Origin: Maniola hyperantus
Lineage: Eukaryota > Arthropoda > Insecta > Lepidoptera > Nymphalidae
DNA: 64,000 nucleotides
Direction of reading: 5' to 3'
NCBI RefSeq assembly: GCF_902806685.2
Contig: NC_048546.1
Coordinates: 11,984,534 to 12,048,533 of the forward strand
Shown: positions 54,346-64,000 of the stretch, in pieces
How the letters are laid out: the number at the start of each line of letters is the position of its first letter
Numbering within the stretch: the first letter of the stretch is position 1
Made by a program: the position numbers and the translations under genes
Notes under the pieces: model-generated
Database searches by the model: none
What the model saw: the letters and a program-made list of their open reading frames with translations, nothing else
What the model was told of the DNA's origin: nothing

Positions 54346-55295
54346 TAAAACGAAAGAAAAATTCCCTCTGAGAGGGATTGCATATTATTATCATCCAAAA
54401 TAGTTGTATACAGAAATAATATTATGATTTTACTGGGATTTCAGTTGAGAGGACACGCTGAATATTCATGTTTGAATAAAGGGAATTTATTTTTCATTTT
54501 TGCGCACGATTTTTCGTAACACTCCTTTCAGTAAACAGATTTGTTACTGTCTCTTCCTTTTACACGTCGTTACGTTATGTTTAACGAAACTGATGTTTAG
54601 CAAAATCGTGACGATAGATTAAATCATTTTCGAGGAAGTAATGGTAAACAATCTAAGTTGAAGAGTAAAAAATTAAAAAATAACGTTATAAAATAAACTA
54701 GTTAAACAAACAGAAAACAAAAATACAGCAATATTCATTATCGGATCTAAAAAGACAAAAAAAAACCAGATTTTGGGTCAAAACACAGTTTTTTTAGTTT
54801 AAAAAGATTTCAAAATTTTATAATGCAAAAATGTTCCTTTTTGCGACGAATTCAGATTTAGAAAGAAAAAAATATAGGTATTTAAATATGGAAGTTATGA
54901 TTTGCAATACTGAAATAAATTTTCAGTGTGGCCCAAGTAAAAAATAATAATCCGACCTTAATAAGTTTTAATTTAGAACAATATAGCTCGTCTATGACCT
55001 AATCTATGACCGATAAAGTAATGTTACAGTTGAGCTAACTTCAACAATAAAGATGGATCGACGTTAGACAATAGAAACTCTTTTTCTTTTCATAATTAAA
55101 AACTAATTAATCTTCCGCTTAGAAAGTCAAGTTTGTCATCCTTGTGATAAAAGCTGAATGACTGTTCGTCTTTTAGTTTTAACCCCCGACATTTATTTGT
55201 ACATATCTTTTTCGCTTTTAAAAGCTTTAAAAATATGTTAAAGTTAGGAGGTTAAATAAAAGATAAGTAGGTATAAGTATCTATTCAGATGGACC
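54346..55295. other. Intergenic, nothing recognised
   Basis: AT-rich, no ORF longer than shadows, no repeats shared with the rest of the window. Confidence 0.45.
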
Positions 55296-55299
55296 ACAC

Positions 55300-55508
55300 T
55301 CTCTCATCTTATCTCAACTCAACATACCTATACCCACTGCGGTCTCCTCTCAGAATCAGAAGGGTTTAGGTTCACGGGTATAGGCCAACACGCTGGCCCA
55401 TACGGATTAGCTGACTTCAAAAACCTTAGAAAACATTATGAAAAACTGTCAGGCATGCAGGTTTTCTCACGATGTTTTTCTTTACCGTTTTAACAAGTGA
55501 TAGCCTAG
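55300..55508 (-). repeat. SINE family D, inverted partial copy
   Basis: 'tctcctctcagaatcagaag', 'attatgaaaaactgtcaggc', 'ttctcacgatgtttttcttt'. The head is missing. Confidence 0.75.
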
Positions 55509-55549
55509 CCTATCACCGCTTTTTTTATTAATGATGCATATAAATAAAA

Positions 55550-56640
55550 AAATTATAAAATGCTTTTGATTCGCCAAGGTATATCTAAATTCTAATTACT
55601 ACTAATGCGGAATGCCCTTCCTACCAATAAGATATTATCGATTATTAGTAGATGTGGCACGTCTGAATAGTCACTAAGGCCTCAGGCCTGTCGTACAGAA
55701 TATATTCATAAATTAAAATAATGCCAGCAGTTTTTCCAATCCTTTCTAAATGATAATTTTTTATATAATAAAAACGTTAATTTTTTACCCCAAAAAATAT
55801 CAAGTGAAATTTTATGAGTTTTGTTTGATTTATTGTTTTTAACTAGGTCGAACTTTTTTTTCTTGATTATGTTAAATCATAAATCAATATCAAAAATATC
55901 AATTTAAACACTGACTTAAATATTACGTCGACGACGACTGGATTTCAAACGGGTCGTTCGTTAGTATCTGATTTATTTGGTTCCAAAACCGTGAAAAATT
56001 TTGTTCGCTTGGGCATAATATTATCGATGACTTTAAAGTACCTAGGTGATTGGTGTTAGATAAATTAAGTGTAACTTAGGTAGGTAGGTGCTATTTGGTA
56101 TTATGTGGTAAAAGGAGCAATTTAGATCAAAACCCCTCATTGTTTATTCACTGTCAGGATATACGAGAAATGGGGTTTCAATTTATTCAGGTCCGTAGAA
56201 GGCAGAATACGAGTACCTATGTGAAATAATTATTATGTTAAGTACAACGAAGCGTCTTGAGGACTTTATTGTGAGATCAGAATGCCTTTAATAAGAGCCG
56301 AAATTTATCACAACAAAAACTTTTGTTGGTATTCATAAATATTTTATGTAGACGAGAGCAAAACTCGTGATAAAATTTTGTTTTAGGCAGTCGTTGGAGC
56401 TATTGAAAACTCTTGTATAGACGCGAAAGCATATATTTTGCGGAGAATTAAATAAATTATTTAGTAAGGAGGTTATGCTGCGAAGAATTTTATGAACTTT
56501 GTTGTCAATAGGCGGAATTATATTTATCTGTACTAAAATTATAAATGGAAAAGAACATTTTTTGTTTATATAGGTTTAACATTCAATCACGCTGCAACGG
56601 AACAATGGGTGGAACGTGGTTTTTGCATGGATATCTGAAG
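55550..56640. other. Intergenic, nothing recognised
   Basis: AT-rich; no feature I can support. Confidence 0.45.
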
Positions 56641-56647
56641 GAAAATA

Positions 56648-56965
56648 CATGGTGTAACCAGAACGCCAGCAAAAACTGAGCGTTATTGTTATTACTACCT
56701 AAACACAATCCAATACCAATAACCATTTGCCTCATTCCGTAGTTTTAGTGATTTTTCAAACCCGCAATGTATAGCGTGCAAAACTCGGGTCAATGACTCA
56801 CCTACGACGTGGCATTAATTCCGAGTGGCCTACTTACGCAACGTTCGTTGACCGTGAACGTGTTCGTATCGTGAAATTTGACAAAATATAGGATTATTTA
56901 AATATTTTTTGCGTTTTTTTCTGGTATCAGTATATCAGTAATCATCAGTACTATCACCTGTCTTT
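56648..56965. mobile_element. Diverged copy of the 25192 TIR element, right end lost
   Basis: The left TIR (catggtgtaaccagaacgcc) and body ('gtgcaaaactcgggtcaatg', 'cgagtggcctacttacgcaa', 'actatcacctgtctttgtt') align with 25192-25540. The terminal 'gctagcgttctggttacat' is replaced by a tandem 'agttaaacatctgta' pair. Confidence 0.8.
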
Positions 56966-57479
56966 GTTAAACATCTGTATAGTTAAACATCTGTAGAATA
57001 ACAGACAAGACTTTTAATGCCGGAAAATCAAAGAGCTACTAAGTATTTCCTGTTATCTCTTAGACTTAAAGAACTTTTCAGTATTTAGCCGGAAGTGAGT
57101 ATCCTTTATGTAACAAAACGGCGGCGTTTGTAACCGCGAGGTCTACTTTAGTGCCGATTTGATCCCGATAGACCTTTGATCTATTATTGTGTTCAGCAAA
57201 CAAAGCAGGCACCATGATTACGAAACGCCCTGAAGACAAACAATAAACAAACTTGATCGATTGTCGATTCAAGTTGTTTCACTTTATCCAACTTAAGCGA
57301 TAACGTCATACTTTGTTTTGCGTATAAATTGACACTGAAATCCTTTTAAAGCCGTAGACAGTAAATAAGTTGCTTTAGATTAAGTAAGACAAGAAAGTTT
57401 GAGATCCCCAAAACGTTTTATTGAACAGTAAAGTGGATTTAACGAGAGAAAATGAAATAAAAATGTTTGCTTGTATTTA

Positions 57480-57800
57480 GATATTGTATAGGTAGAAGCA
57501 GGCGTTACTTTGCGGAAATCCTTGATATACAATGAACCAAAAGCTTAATTTGCTATAATCCACTGAAACAGGTCGAATCTGTATGGTGCAACATGCAGCA
57601 TGCGACATGCTGCATGTTGCATGCCCGCCCTCCCAAATGATTATAATTTTTTTTTTTTGCAATTGTAAGGTCTACACTCTACATCTCCTAAGGATGCTTC
57701 GGTGTCGGGGCGAAACGTGCGTTGAGTGTGTTTTGGGATTTGTATGGTGCTGCGTGGTGGTGGTGGTGTGTATTGCTTGCCTGGTGGCTGCTTTTCCTGC
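57480..57800. repeat. Repeat K with inverted module 2
   Basis: Module 1 as at 21270 ('aagcaggcgttactttgcgg'). Module 2 (57655-57790: 'gcaattgtaaggtctacact', 'cggtgtcggggcgaaacgtg', 'ttgggatttgtatggtg') runs in the opposite sense from the 21415-21540 module. A small 'gcatgcgacatgctgcatgttgcatg' palindrome sits at the junction (57597-57622). Confidence 0.75.
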
Positions 57801-58189
57801 ATGTATAGCAGTACGAGTTTAACCTTTAATTAAACTATCCAAGTTAGCCCGCTTCCATCTCAAACAGGTGAAACCACAGTAAAAGGCTAATAGTAATAAT
57901 TTTGTCATCGAATAAAAAAATTGCACCAGTCAGCAATAAAAGTTTCGTCTATCCAGCAATAATATCTAATAGGGTAAGAAGGGAATTCCAACCGAAGTCA
58001 AATGAATCAACCATTCACTTGATTACTCGAAAGCGCTTGTAAAAGTTTCTATTTCTATTTAGGTTCGTTTTCTTATTGGAAGATCCAAGAATGCTCTCCT
58101 TATCAGGACAATACTCTCTCAGCGCCTCACTGAATAGTGGGTACTAGGTAAATAAACTGTATTGCGTAAATTTACTTATTGTTTTAAAG

Positions 58190-58360
58190 CCTTTGTCGAA
58201 CAGAACGCGTAATCAGCGCGCGTCGCGAGTCAAGACGTAATAGCGTCGCATTAACATAGTGTCGCTTGCATCTAGCGCGCACGGCGCTGCTATGCGATGC
58301 TGATGAGATGCATCATGCACGATAAAGCACCGCGCCGCCACTTTGAAAAAAATTACAGAT
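58190..58360. other. CpG-rich patch
   Basis: Contains many CpG ('gcgcgcgtcgcgagtcaaga', 'agcgcgcacggcgctgctat') in otherwise AT-rich DNA. No promoter element or repeat copy identified. Confidence 0.4.
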
Positions 58361-58429
58361 TTGTGTACGCTTGGTTGTCTTGAGTGAATATTTAATAATT
58401 TTTATAATAGTCTTTTTTTATTTGTAGAT

Positions 58430-58875
58430 TAGAGCTTGGCTGCAACTGGACCTTCTGGCAGGCTGCAAGTGATATTGCAGTCTGAGTCGGAGCGCACTTG
58501 CCTAGAAGATGCCTATTCGCTCTTGACTTGAAGGTGGAAAAACAAGATGACCAGAGACAATATATATCCTATATTAAAAGTGAACTGGAAAACTGATGCC
58601 GGAAGGACGTTCCAAATCCTAACAGTTCCAATTAGAAACTAGGTGACAAATCGCTTCGTAAGTGTCCGTAGAATTTCGTCTATGTACACATGCAGACCTT
58701 GAAGATGCCTTGCGGTAAAGGAGGAACCAGGTCAAACAGTTCTTGGGCAGACTCTCCGAAAAGTATTGTGTGGAACAGAGCATGTAACCAGTTTTACGTC
58801 CAAAATTCATGACGCTATTATGCCACGTTATTGACGCTCTGACAAGCGTACGTACCTCTACGTACCTACGCATTC
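58430..58875 (-). other. Possible decayed retroelement fragment
   Basis: An 84-residue minus-strand ORF (58619-58873) has a coding-like feel but no recognisable domain, splice signals or promoter. Probably a LINE 3' portion; low confidence. Confidence 0.3.
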
Positions 58876-60310
58876 TGTTTGAAATTGCCTTAAGTAAATT
58901 TACGCAATTTCCACTTAGAGGTGTGTTTGACTTGTTTGAATAGAAGTGGGTACACGTATAAAGGTAGACCGCTTTTGTTATTAAATCAAAGTCTAATGTT
59001 TCCAGACTGCTTTATTGCGGCTAGTATATCTTGGGAATGGGCGTTAACAGTCGATTCGTCTACGTGTGTTCACAAGTTACCTTTGTAAGTTACAGTCTTT
59101 GTTCTTGTTGGCGGGTAGAGTGACAATAAAATAAGGTTTATTGCTTTTAATTTTCTCTTACCTTCTTACGAGGGTCTTTTTAATTATGTTTAGCTATAGC
59201 ACAACTCTTACTGATAGTACTTTTTGATTACTACCAGTTAGACTTACGCTGCATAACAATCATGGAAAGCAATGATGAGGTTTAAGTTTGAGCACATTTG
59301 CCTAGAAACTAGTTATCCAATTATATCATATAAATTTACCAAAATGTCCGAAACGCACACAGCGTTGTGGCAGTGACGACCGATGGCAGTCGAATAGCAT
59401 AGACATTCTCAGCTCAGTGATCCAAACCAAACAGGATCTTGGCGCTGGGTAGGTAACGTTAAACCAAGTTGCAAGTCAGACGGGGGTATCAGTTTTTTAT
59501 TTCATAAGATAGGCTTGCGCTTGATCACAATCATGCCTTAAGGCAATGAGTTCACTTGGAGCGTAGTTGCTCAGGAGAAAAGTTTGAAAGTCCGAACTTA
59601 TCCTTTTCATTTCCTCCGTGCCTCGCAGAGCATGACGTTATGTCGTCCCAGCATTAAAAGTTAATACGTGAAATCCTGTAATCTGGTCAAGTCAGATGCG
59701 AAATGATCTGGCCCACTGTATTAATATTTCAAGAAACCTAGTGGTTTTCTTGAAATATGGTATGGAAATGGTAGTCCACTATGATTAATGGAAAAGGGTC
59801 TTGAATCTCAGCAATAAGGAATTTGACGCAGGGAAAACCTACCACAGGTTAGCTGGCAGATCTAGTTTTCAGCTCTTATAAAGGTAGATACCTATTTAAT
59901 GTAATTTTAGAGATTACAGATGCTGACAATAGCATCGTTAAGTCATTAGCTGGTCACAGAGGAGCGTAATTACCAGACTCTCAGAGACATAAAGTAAATT
60001 CTATAGATATAAGATTATCGAATGTGCGTAGGTATTCACTAGTCAGCTTGATAAGGGACTAAGTATTGTGTATAGACCTCATTGTTGGCGGAATATCATA
60101 TTAAGGCTTTGACAGATACAAAGCGCGAAAGCAAATTGCTTCGTCAGATTGAAAGCACGCAGTCACGTATATGATTAGTGATACAAGGAACTCCGCTAGC
60201 CTCGATATCCCAACGGTCTAAAGTCTGAAAGGTCGACGATTCAAACGTATCCTTTGCAATTTGAACTATTATACTACTTACCTAGCAAAGGAACATACTT
60301 TAACTTATAA
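58876..60310. other. Intergenic, no gene recognised
   Basis: Moderately complex sequence without ORF or dispersed-repeat match. A hairpin 'atatttcaagaaacctagtg/ttttcttgaaatat' lies at 59724-59758. Confidence 0.45.
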
Positions 60311-60317
60311 AATACTA

Positions 60318-60550
60318 GCTGATGCCCGCGACTTCGTCCGCGTGGAATTAAGTTTTTTAAAAATCCCGTGGGAACTCTTTGGTTTTCCGGGATAAAAAGT
60401 AGCCTATATCACTCTCCAGGTCTTCATCTATACCCATGCAAAAAATCACGTCAATCCGTTGCACCGTTGCGACGTAATTGAAGGACAAACCAACAAACCA
60501 ACAAACCAACAAACAAACACACTTTCGCATTTATAATAAGGGTACTGATT
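60318..60550 (+). repeat. Family-C repeat, full length
   Basis: 'agctgatgcccgcgacttcg' to 'cactttcgcatttataataa' with three 'accaacaa' units. Closest to the 27238 copy. Confidence 0.9.
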
Positions 60551-61032
60551 CTTACAAAAATTGCACCAATAAAAGTTAATTAAAAAAGTCTTTCAGTAGT
60601 TTAAGTCCTCCAGTGTGAGGTAGTGAAGTCCTCCAGTGTAATGAATAAATAAATGAAAATAAATTGCGCTTGCCCTTACAGTTCCTTAAATAAAACTTGT
60701 AGAAGCCGGTTTGGATTTGCTGAAATCATACGCATCGTTGTCGTCATACGTCGTGTGTGGCTAAGGCTTTAATATGGCAAATAATGCGAATATTATTATG
60801 CTGTATTCGTATTGGGCATTGGCTAACGTAGATAATATTGTGATGTAACAATGCTGACCACAAATAATACAATTTGGTGATGTGACTTATGAAGGCCACA
60901 TTCGAAGTTTATCTACTGTTTTCATTCGCAGAATGCGAGTTGATTTTACTAACGAATAGAGACCGAATAGGTAGGAAGTAATCGTACAAGAATACAGATA
61001 AAATGAAGAAATGACAGATATTATGTCTTAAA

Positions 61033-61275
61033 AAAACTGGCCAAGTGCTTGTCAAAACTCAGAATTCCGTCATCCGTTAATGCCATGCCATATTTCATGA
61101 TTCTAGGTCAACGAGGTCAACGGCTTTGATTCCCTACCATAATATTATAGTCACATGAGTAGATAGGTTCTTGACAAGCCTGATAGACAGACAGACAGAC
61201 AGGCAACGAAGTGATCCTATAAGGGTTCTCTTTTTTCTCTGTAGATATGAAACCTATATGAAGGACCCTGAAAAT
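61033..61275 (+). repeat. Family-A degenerate, internally deleted
   Basis: 'aaactggccaagtgcttgtc', 'catatttcatgattctaggt', (GACA)n, 'gtgatcctataagggttctc', 'aaggaccctgaaaa'. Confidence 0.75.
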
Positions 61276-61544
61276 GGTAATTACCTTATTCCGTATATTT
61301 TAACAAAAGTAAATTAATAATGTTTTAACGTTTAAGCGGTAGGTATACGAAACACTCGGCCTCATATTTCAAGCCGGTCGCACGGGTGAAGTGAAATGAA
61401 CTTTAATAGCGGCACCTGGCCTCAGAAACTCTGGGAATTTAAATTGAAATGAAACTCTCAGACGGCGCGTAAAGCCTTCTTCTGGAATTATGTATATTGG
61501 AACAGCGTTTATTGAAACGCATTAATGAGTAAACACAAGCGCTG

Positions 61545-61668
61545 ATAGTCTAGTGGTTAACAAAGCGATGATAGCCTGGATGTTAGGACGTCGGCTCTCT
61601 TTTCGGGAGGTCTGGGGTTCGATCACGGGCAAGCACTTCTAACTTTTCGGAGTTATGTGCGTTTGCAA
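61545..61668 (+). repeat. SINE family-D head
   Basis: 'gatagtctagtggttaacaa', 'aggacgtcggctctcttttc', B box 'gggttcgatcacgggc'; the 3' part is missing. Confidence 0.75.
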
Positions 61669-61984
61669 TTAAATCCATATCAATGTAGAAGAAACCGGCT
61701 TTACTCACGTATTTAGTCGACGCTAGCCCAACACGCTAAATCATATAATCCCTAATAATAATCTATACTAATCCTTTCTTAGTGGAGATCTATGTTAAGA
61801 GAAAACGTCATGCAAAATTTTAAGTTTCTAGACCTGCAGTTTAAAATGTAATATGGCATTCTGAATAAAATAGACACAGCAATGTGCTGTGTAGGTATGT
61901 CTTGAAAATATGGGCTAAAAACCGAATTCAAATCGGTCAAGTCTTTTGGCTTCACGGACATACATCTATCTCCTATCTAGGTAT

Positions 61985-62440
61985 ATATTCTGACTGACTG
62001 ACTTATATATCAAAGCACAGCCTAAGCCGCTGGTCCCAGTGACATGAAATTTAGAGGGTGTTTTCTTTGTAAAGAGTGGTTATCCACTAAGGAAGGATTT
62101 TTCGAAATTCCACCCCTAAGGGGGTTAAAATATATGATAAGGAAGTTTGTATGAAAGTCTGTCATTTTTAAAGTTACATCGATGAAAATTGGTATTTAAG
62201 CTTTTGGTTAAGAATTAACATAATTATGTTTTACGATTTTCAAAAATTCTACTCCCGAGGGGGTTGAAAATTTGTATGAAAGTCCGTCATTTTTCAAGTT
62301 ATTTCCATAAAATTTATATTTGGGATTTTGGTTACAAAAGAATAAATACATAGGTACCTATTTCAGGGTTTTTGAAAACTACCCCACGCCGATTTTCTAA
62401 ATTCCACCCGAGCGAAGCTGGGGCGGGTCAGCTAGTCTAG
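61985..62440 (-). repeat. Family-B long variant
   Basis: (GACT)n, 'tcaaagcacagcctaagccg', 'cccctaagggggttaaaata', 'gtatgaaagtctgtcatttt' twice, ending 'gagcgaagctggggcgggtcagctagt'. Diverged subfamily. Confidence 0.7.
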
Positions 62441-62551
62441 TAGGTACATATACGAGTTACAGGTCGAATTGAGAACCTCCTTTTTTGGAATTTTGTAGAC
62501 AGTAAAAAAAGCGTTCAGGCCTGCCGCCTGGTTGGATAAATATTGACTTAC

Positions 62552-62923
62552 AATAGGCTACTTGACAATTTTTTTAAGTTGGTCTTAAATGGTTAATATT
62601 TGTCCTATTATATCAAAAAAATTAACACTATATTTTTTTGCGCCCTAAAAACCGTAAAACTTTAATTTAAAAAAATATTTTTCTTAGACAGGTGAAAACA
62701 ACAGGGTTATACTGTTGTTTACAAATGCATGACGTCAGAGCACAGATAATCTATCGGCCAAACATGGCCGACAGTGTTTTCACCTGTCTAAGAAAAATAT
62801 TTTTTTAAATTAAAGTTTTACGGTTTTTAGGGCGCAAAAAAATATAGTGTTAATTTTTTTGATATAATAGGACAAATATTAACCATTTAAGACCAACTTA
62901 AAAAAATTGTCAAGTAGCCTATT
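62552..62923. mobile_element. Second copy of the 4986 foldback, left arm deleted inside
   Basis: The right arm 62709-62923 has the same 215-bp length as the right arm of the first copy up to 'cctatt'. The left arm 62552-62700 keeps only the outer part and stops at 'aggtgaaaaca'; the rest of that arm and most of the loop are missing. The flanks do not show the TTAA seen at the first copy. Confidence 0.9.
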
Positions 62924-63084
62924 AGGAACTCTGTACAAATTAATGTTTTCAGACAAACCCAAACAGTTCGGATGGAACAAATTGGGAAATATACAAACTG
63001 GTCCAGCCTGAACAAATTGAAAATGTAGACCCCTTTCATCTAATTGGAGCGATTAATTTAATTCTTTAGATACAAGCTTTAACT

Positions 63085-63150
63085 GTTTAGGGAAGGCCTA
63101 TGTCTAACAGTGGACGTCCACATGCTGATGATGATGATGATGATGAAAAG
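63085..63150 (+). mobile_element. RTE-type LINE 3' tail
   Basis: 'ggaaggcctatgtctaacag', 'gacgtccacatgc' then (TGA)7. Confidence 0.6.
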
Positions 63151-63159
63151 TTTATCCAT

Positions 63160-63265
63160 CCTAATATTATAGATGCGTAAGTATGTCTGTCTGTCTGCTA
63201 GCTTTTCACGGCACAACAGTTAAACCGATTTTGATTAAATTTGGCACAGAGCTAGCTTATATCCC
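63160..63265 (-). repeat. Family-C fragment
   Basis: 'cctaatattatagatgcgta', (CTGT)n, 'gctagcttttcacggcacaa', 'gctagcttatatccct'. Confidence 0.75.
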
Positions 63266-63586
63266 TAAATTTCTAAAATATATGTATTTGTATCAGGTGG
63301 CCAGATTAATCCCGCATCGTAGTTAATACGTTTATTAATAAAATGATCTCAACAATTTCGCAACAGTTCCCAAACTTTGGGTCATGAATCTGGTACGTGA
63401 CGCGAATGGTAAGCACCCTTAATGACTCCATTCACTCCATCCAGCTAACATCCTCCTATAACATGTATGAAGTAGATAACACTGAAATATAGGGAAATAT
63501 TTAAATCTCCGTTACCTATGGGACGGGTAAAATAATAAATAATGAATTTTGGGACTCGTAGTGGGTGCAAGCTTTTGAATGAATCT

Positions 63587-63770
63587 AAATATATAAAAGG
63601 AAAAGGTGACTGACTGACTGACTGACTCACTGACTGACTGAACTATCAACGCACAGCTCAAACTACTGGACGGATTGCGCTGAAATTCGGCATGAAGATA
63701 GCTATTATGACGCAGGCATCCGCTAAGAAGGGATTTTTGAAAATTCAACCCCTCGCGAGCATAAGCTAGT
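63587..63770 (-). repeat. Family-B repeat with terminal deletion
   Basis: 'atatataaaaggaaaaggtg', extended (GACT)n, 'cggattgcgctgaaattcgg', ending 'cgcgagcataagctagtg'; the 'taggggtttgaaatt' block is deleted. Confidence 0.88.
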
Positions 63771-63789
63771 GAAATACAATATTCTTTAC

Positions 63790-63995
63790 TACTGCCCGCG
63801 ACTTCGTGGATTTAGGTTTTTAAAAATCCCGCGGGAACTCTTTGATTTTGCGGGATAAACAGTAGCCTATGTCCTTCCCCAGGATGCCAGCTATCTCTGT
63901 ACCAAACTGCGTTAAAATCGGCTGAACGGATGGGACGTGAAAAGTTAGCAGAGAGACACACTTTCGCATTTATAATATTAAGTATGGATTGTACA
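63790..63995 (+). repeat. Family-C repeat at right edge
   Basis: 'ctgcccgcgacttcgtggat', 'aaaaatcccgcgggaactct', 'gatgccagctatctctgtac', 'cacactttcgcatttataat'. Confidence 0.85.
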
Positions 63996-64000
63996 TCATT

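Noticed and set aside
58619..58873. Minus-strand 84-residue ORF as a host gene
   Set aside because: No splice signals, promoter or domain; more likely a decayed element, so listed only as a low-confidence fragment.
3970..63700. Repeated CAGT/GACT/GACA tetramers as possible CRISPR-like or satellite arrays
   Set aside because: They are short tetramer runs internal to repeat families A, B and C, not spaced direct repeats with unique spacers.

Overview
The window looks like AT-rich nuclear DNA from a moth or butterfly (Lepidoptera). The genes are eukaryotic, with GT-AG introns. Large parts of the introns and intergenic DNA consist of short dispersed repeats of lepidopteran type: elements built around 'cgcgacttcgtccgcgtgg', elements ending in 'ggtacggaaccct', tRNA-derived SINEs, RTE-type LINE tails ending in (TGA)n, and many foldback or MITE-like elements. 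There is no prokaryotic signal, CRISPR array, rRNA or convincing tRNA gene.

Left end (1-4622): the first two coding exons of CTR9 (PAF1 complex) lie on the minus strand and run off the left edge. Head-to-head with it, 1.1 kb away, is a complete three-exon MUS81 (structure-specific DNA endonuclease) on the plus strand. Its 657-residue protein has both HhH regions, a winged helix and the nuclease motif, plus an unusual Asn/Asp-rich repetitive linker. Next is a near-perfect 454-bp foldback element (4986-5439) that has a second, one-arm-deleted copy at the far end of the window (62552-62923).

Middle left (6350-14552): a CD164/endolyn-type sialomucin (Drosophila visgun-like) lies on the minus strand in three coding exons. 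It has a signal peptide, a cysteine-free Pro/Thr/Glu/Lys mucin domain, one transmembrane helix and a YHTL lysosomal sorting tail. Its last exon is followed by a repeat-free 1.7 kb that is probably a long 3' UTR.

14.6-36.5 kb: no host gene recognised. This stretch is filled with nested repeats, and several can be dated relative to one another because one element interrupts another.

36.9-49.1 kb: three intronless paralogous genes for a 66-67-residue basic, cysteine-free protein that I cannot assign to a family. All lie on the plus strand about 5.5-5.8 kb apart, and each has the same promoter layout: a CGTCA half-site 14-22 bp upstream of TATATAAAG, then a leader of roughly 220-290 bp. A 5'-truncated jockey/CR1-type LINE copy (minus strand, 31-nt poly(A)) sits between the first and second. 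This triplet is the best candidate for undescribed biology here.

49.1-64.0 kb: no host gene recognised; dispersed repeats and stretches with nothing identifiable. All calls come from reading the sequence; no database search was possible.
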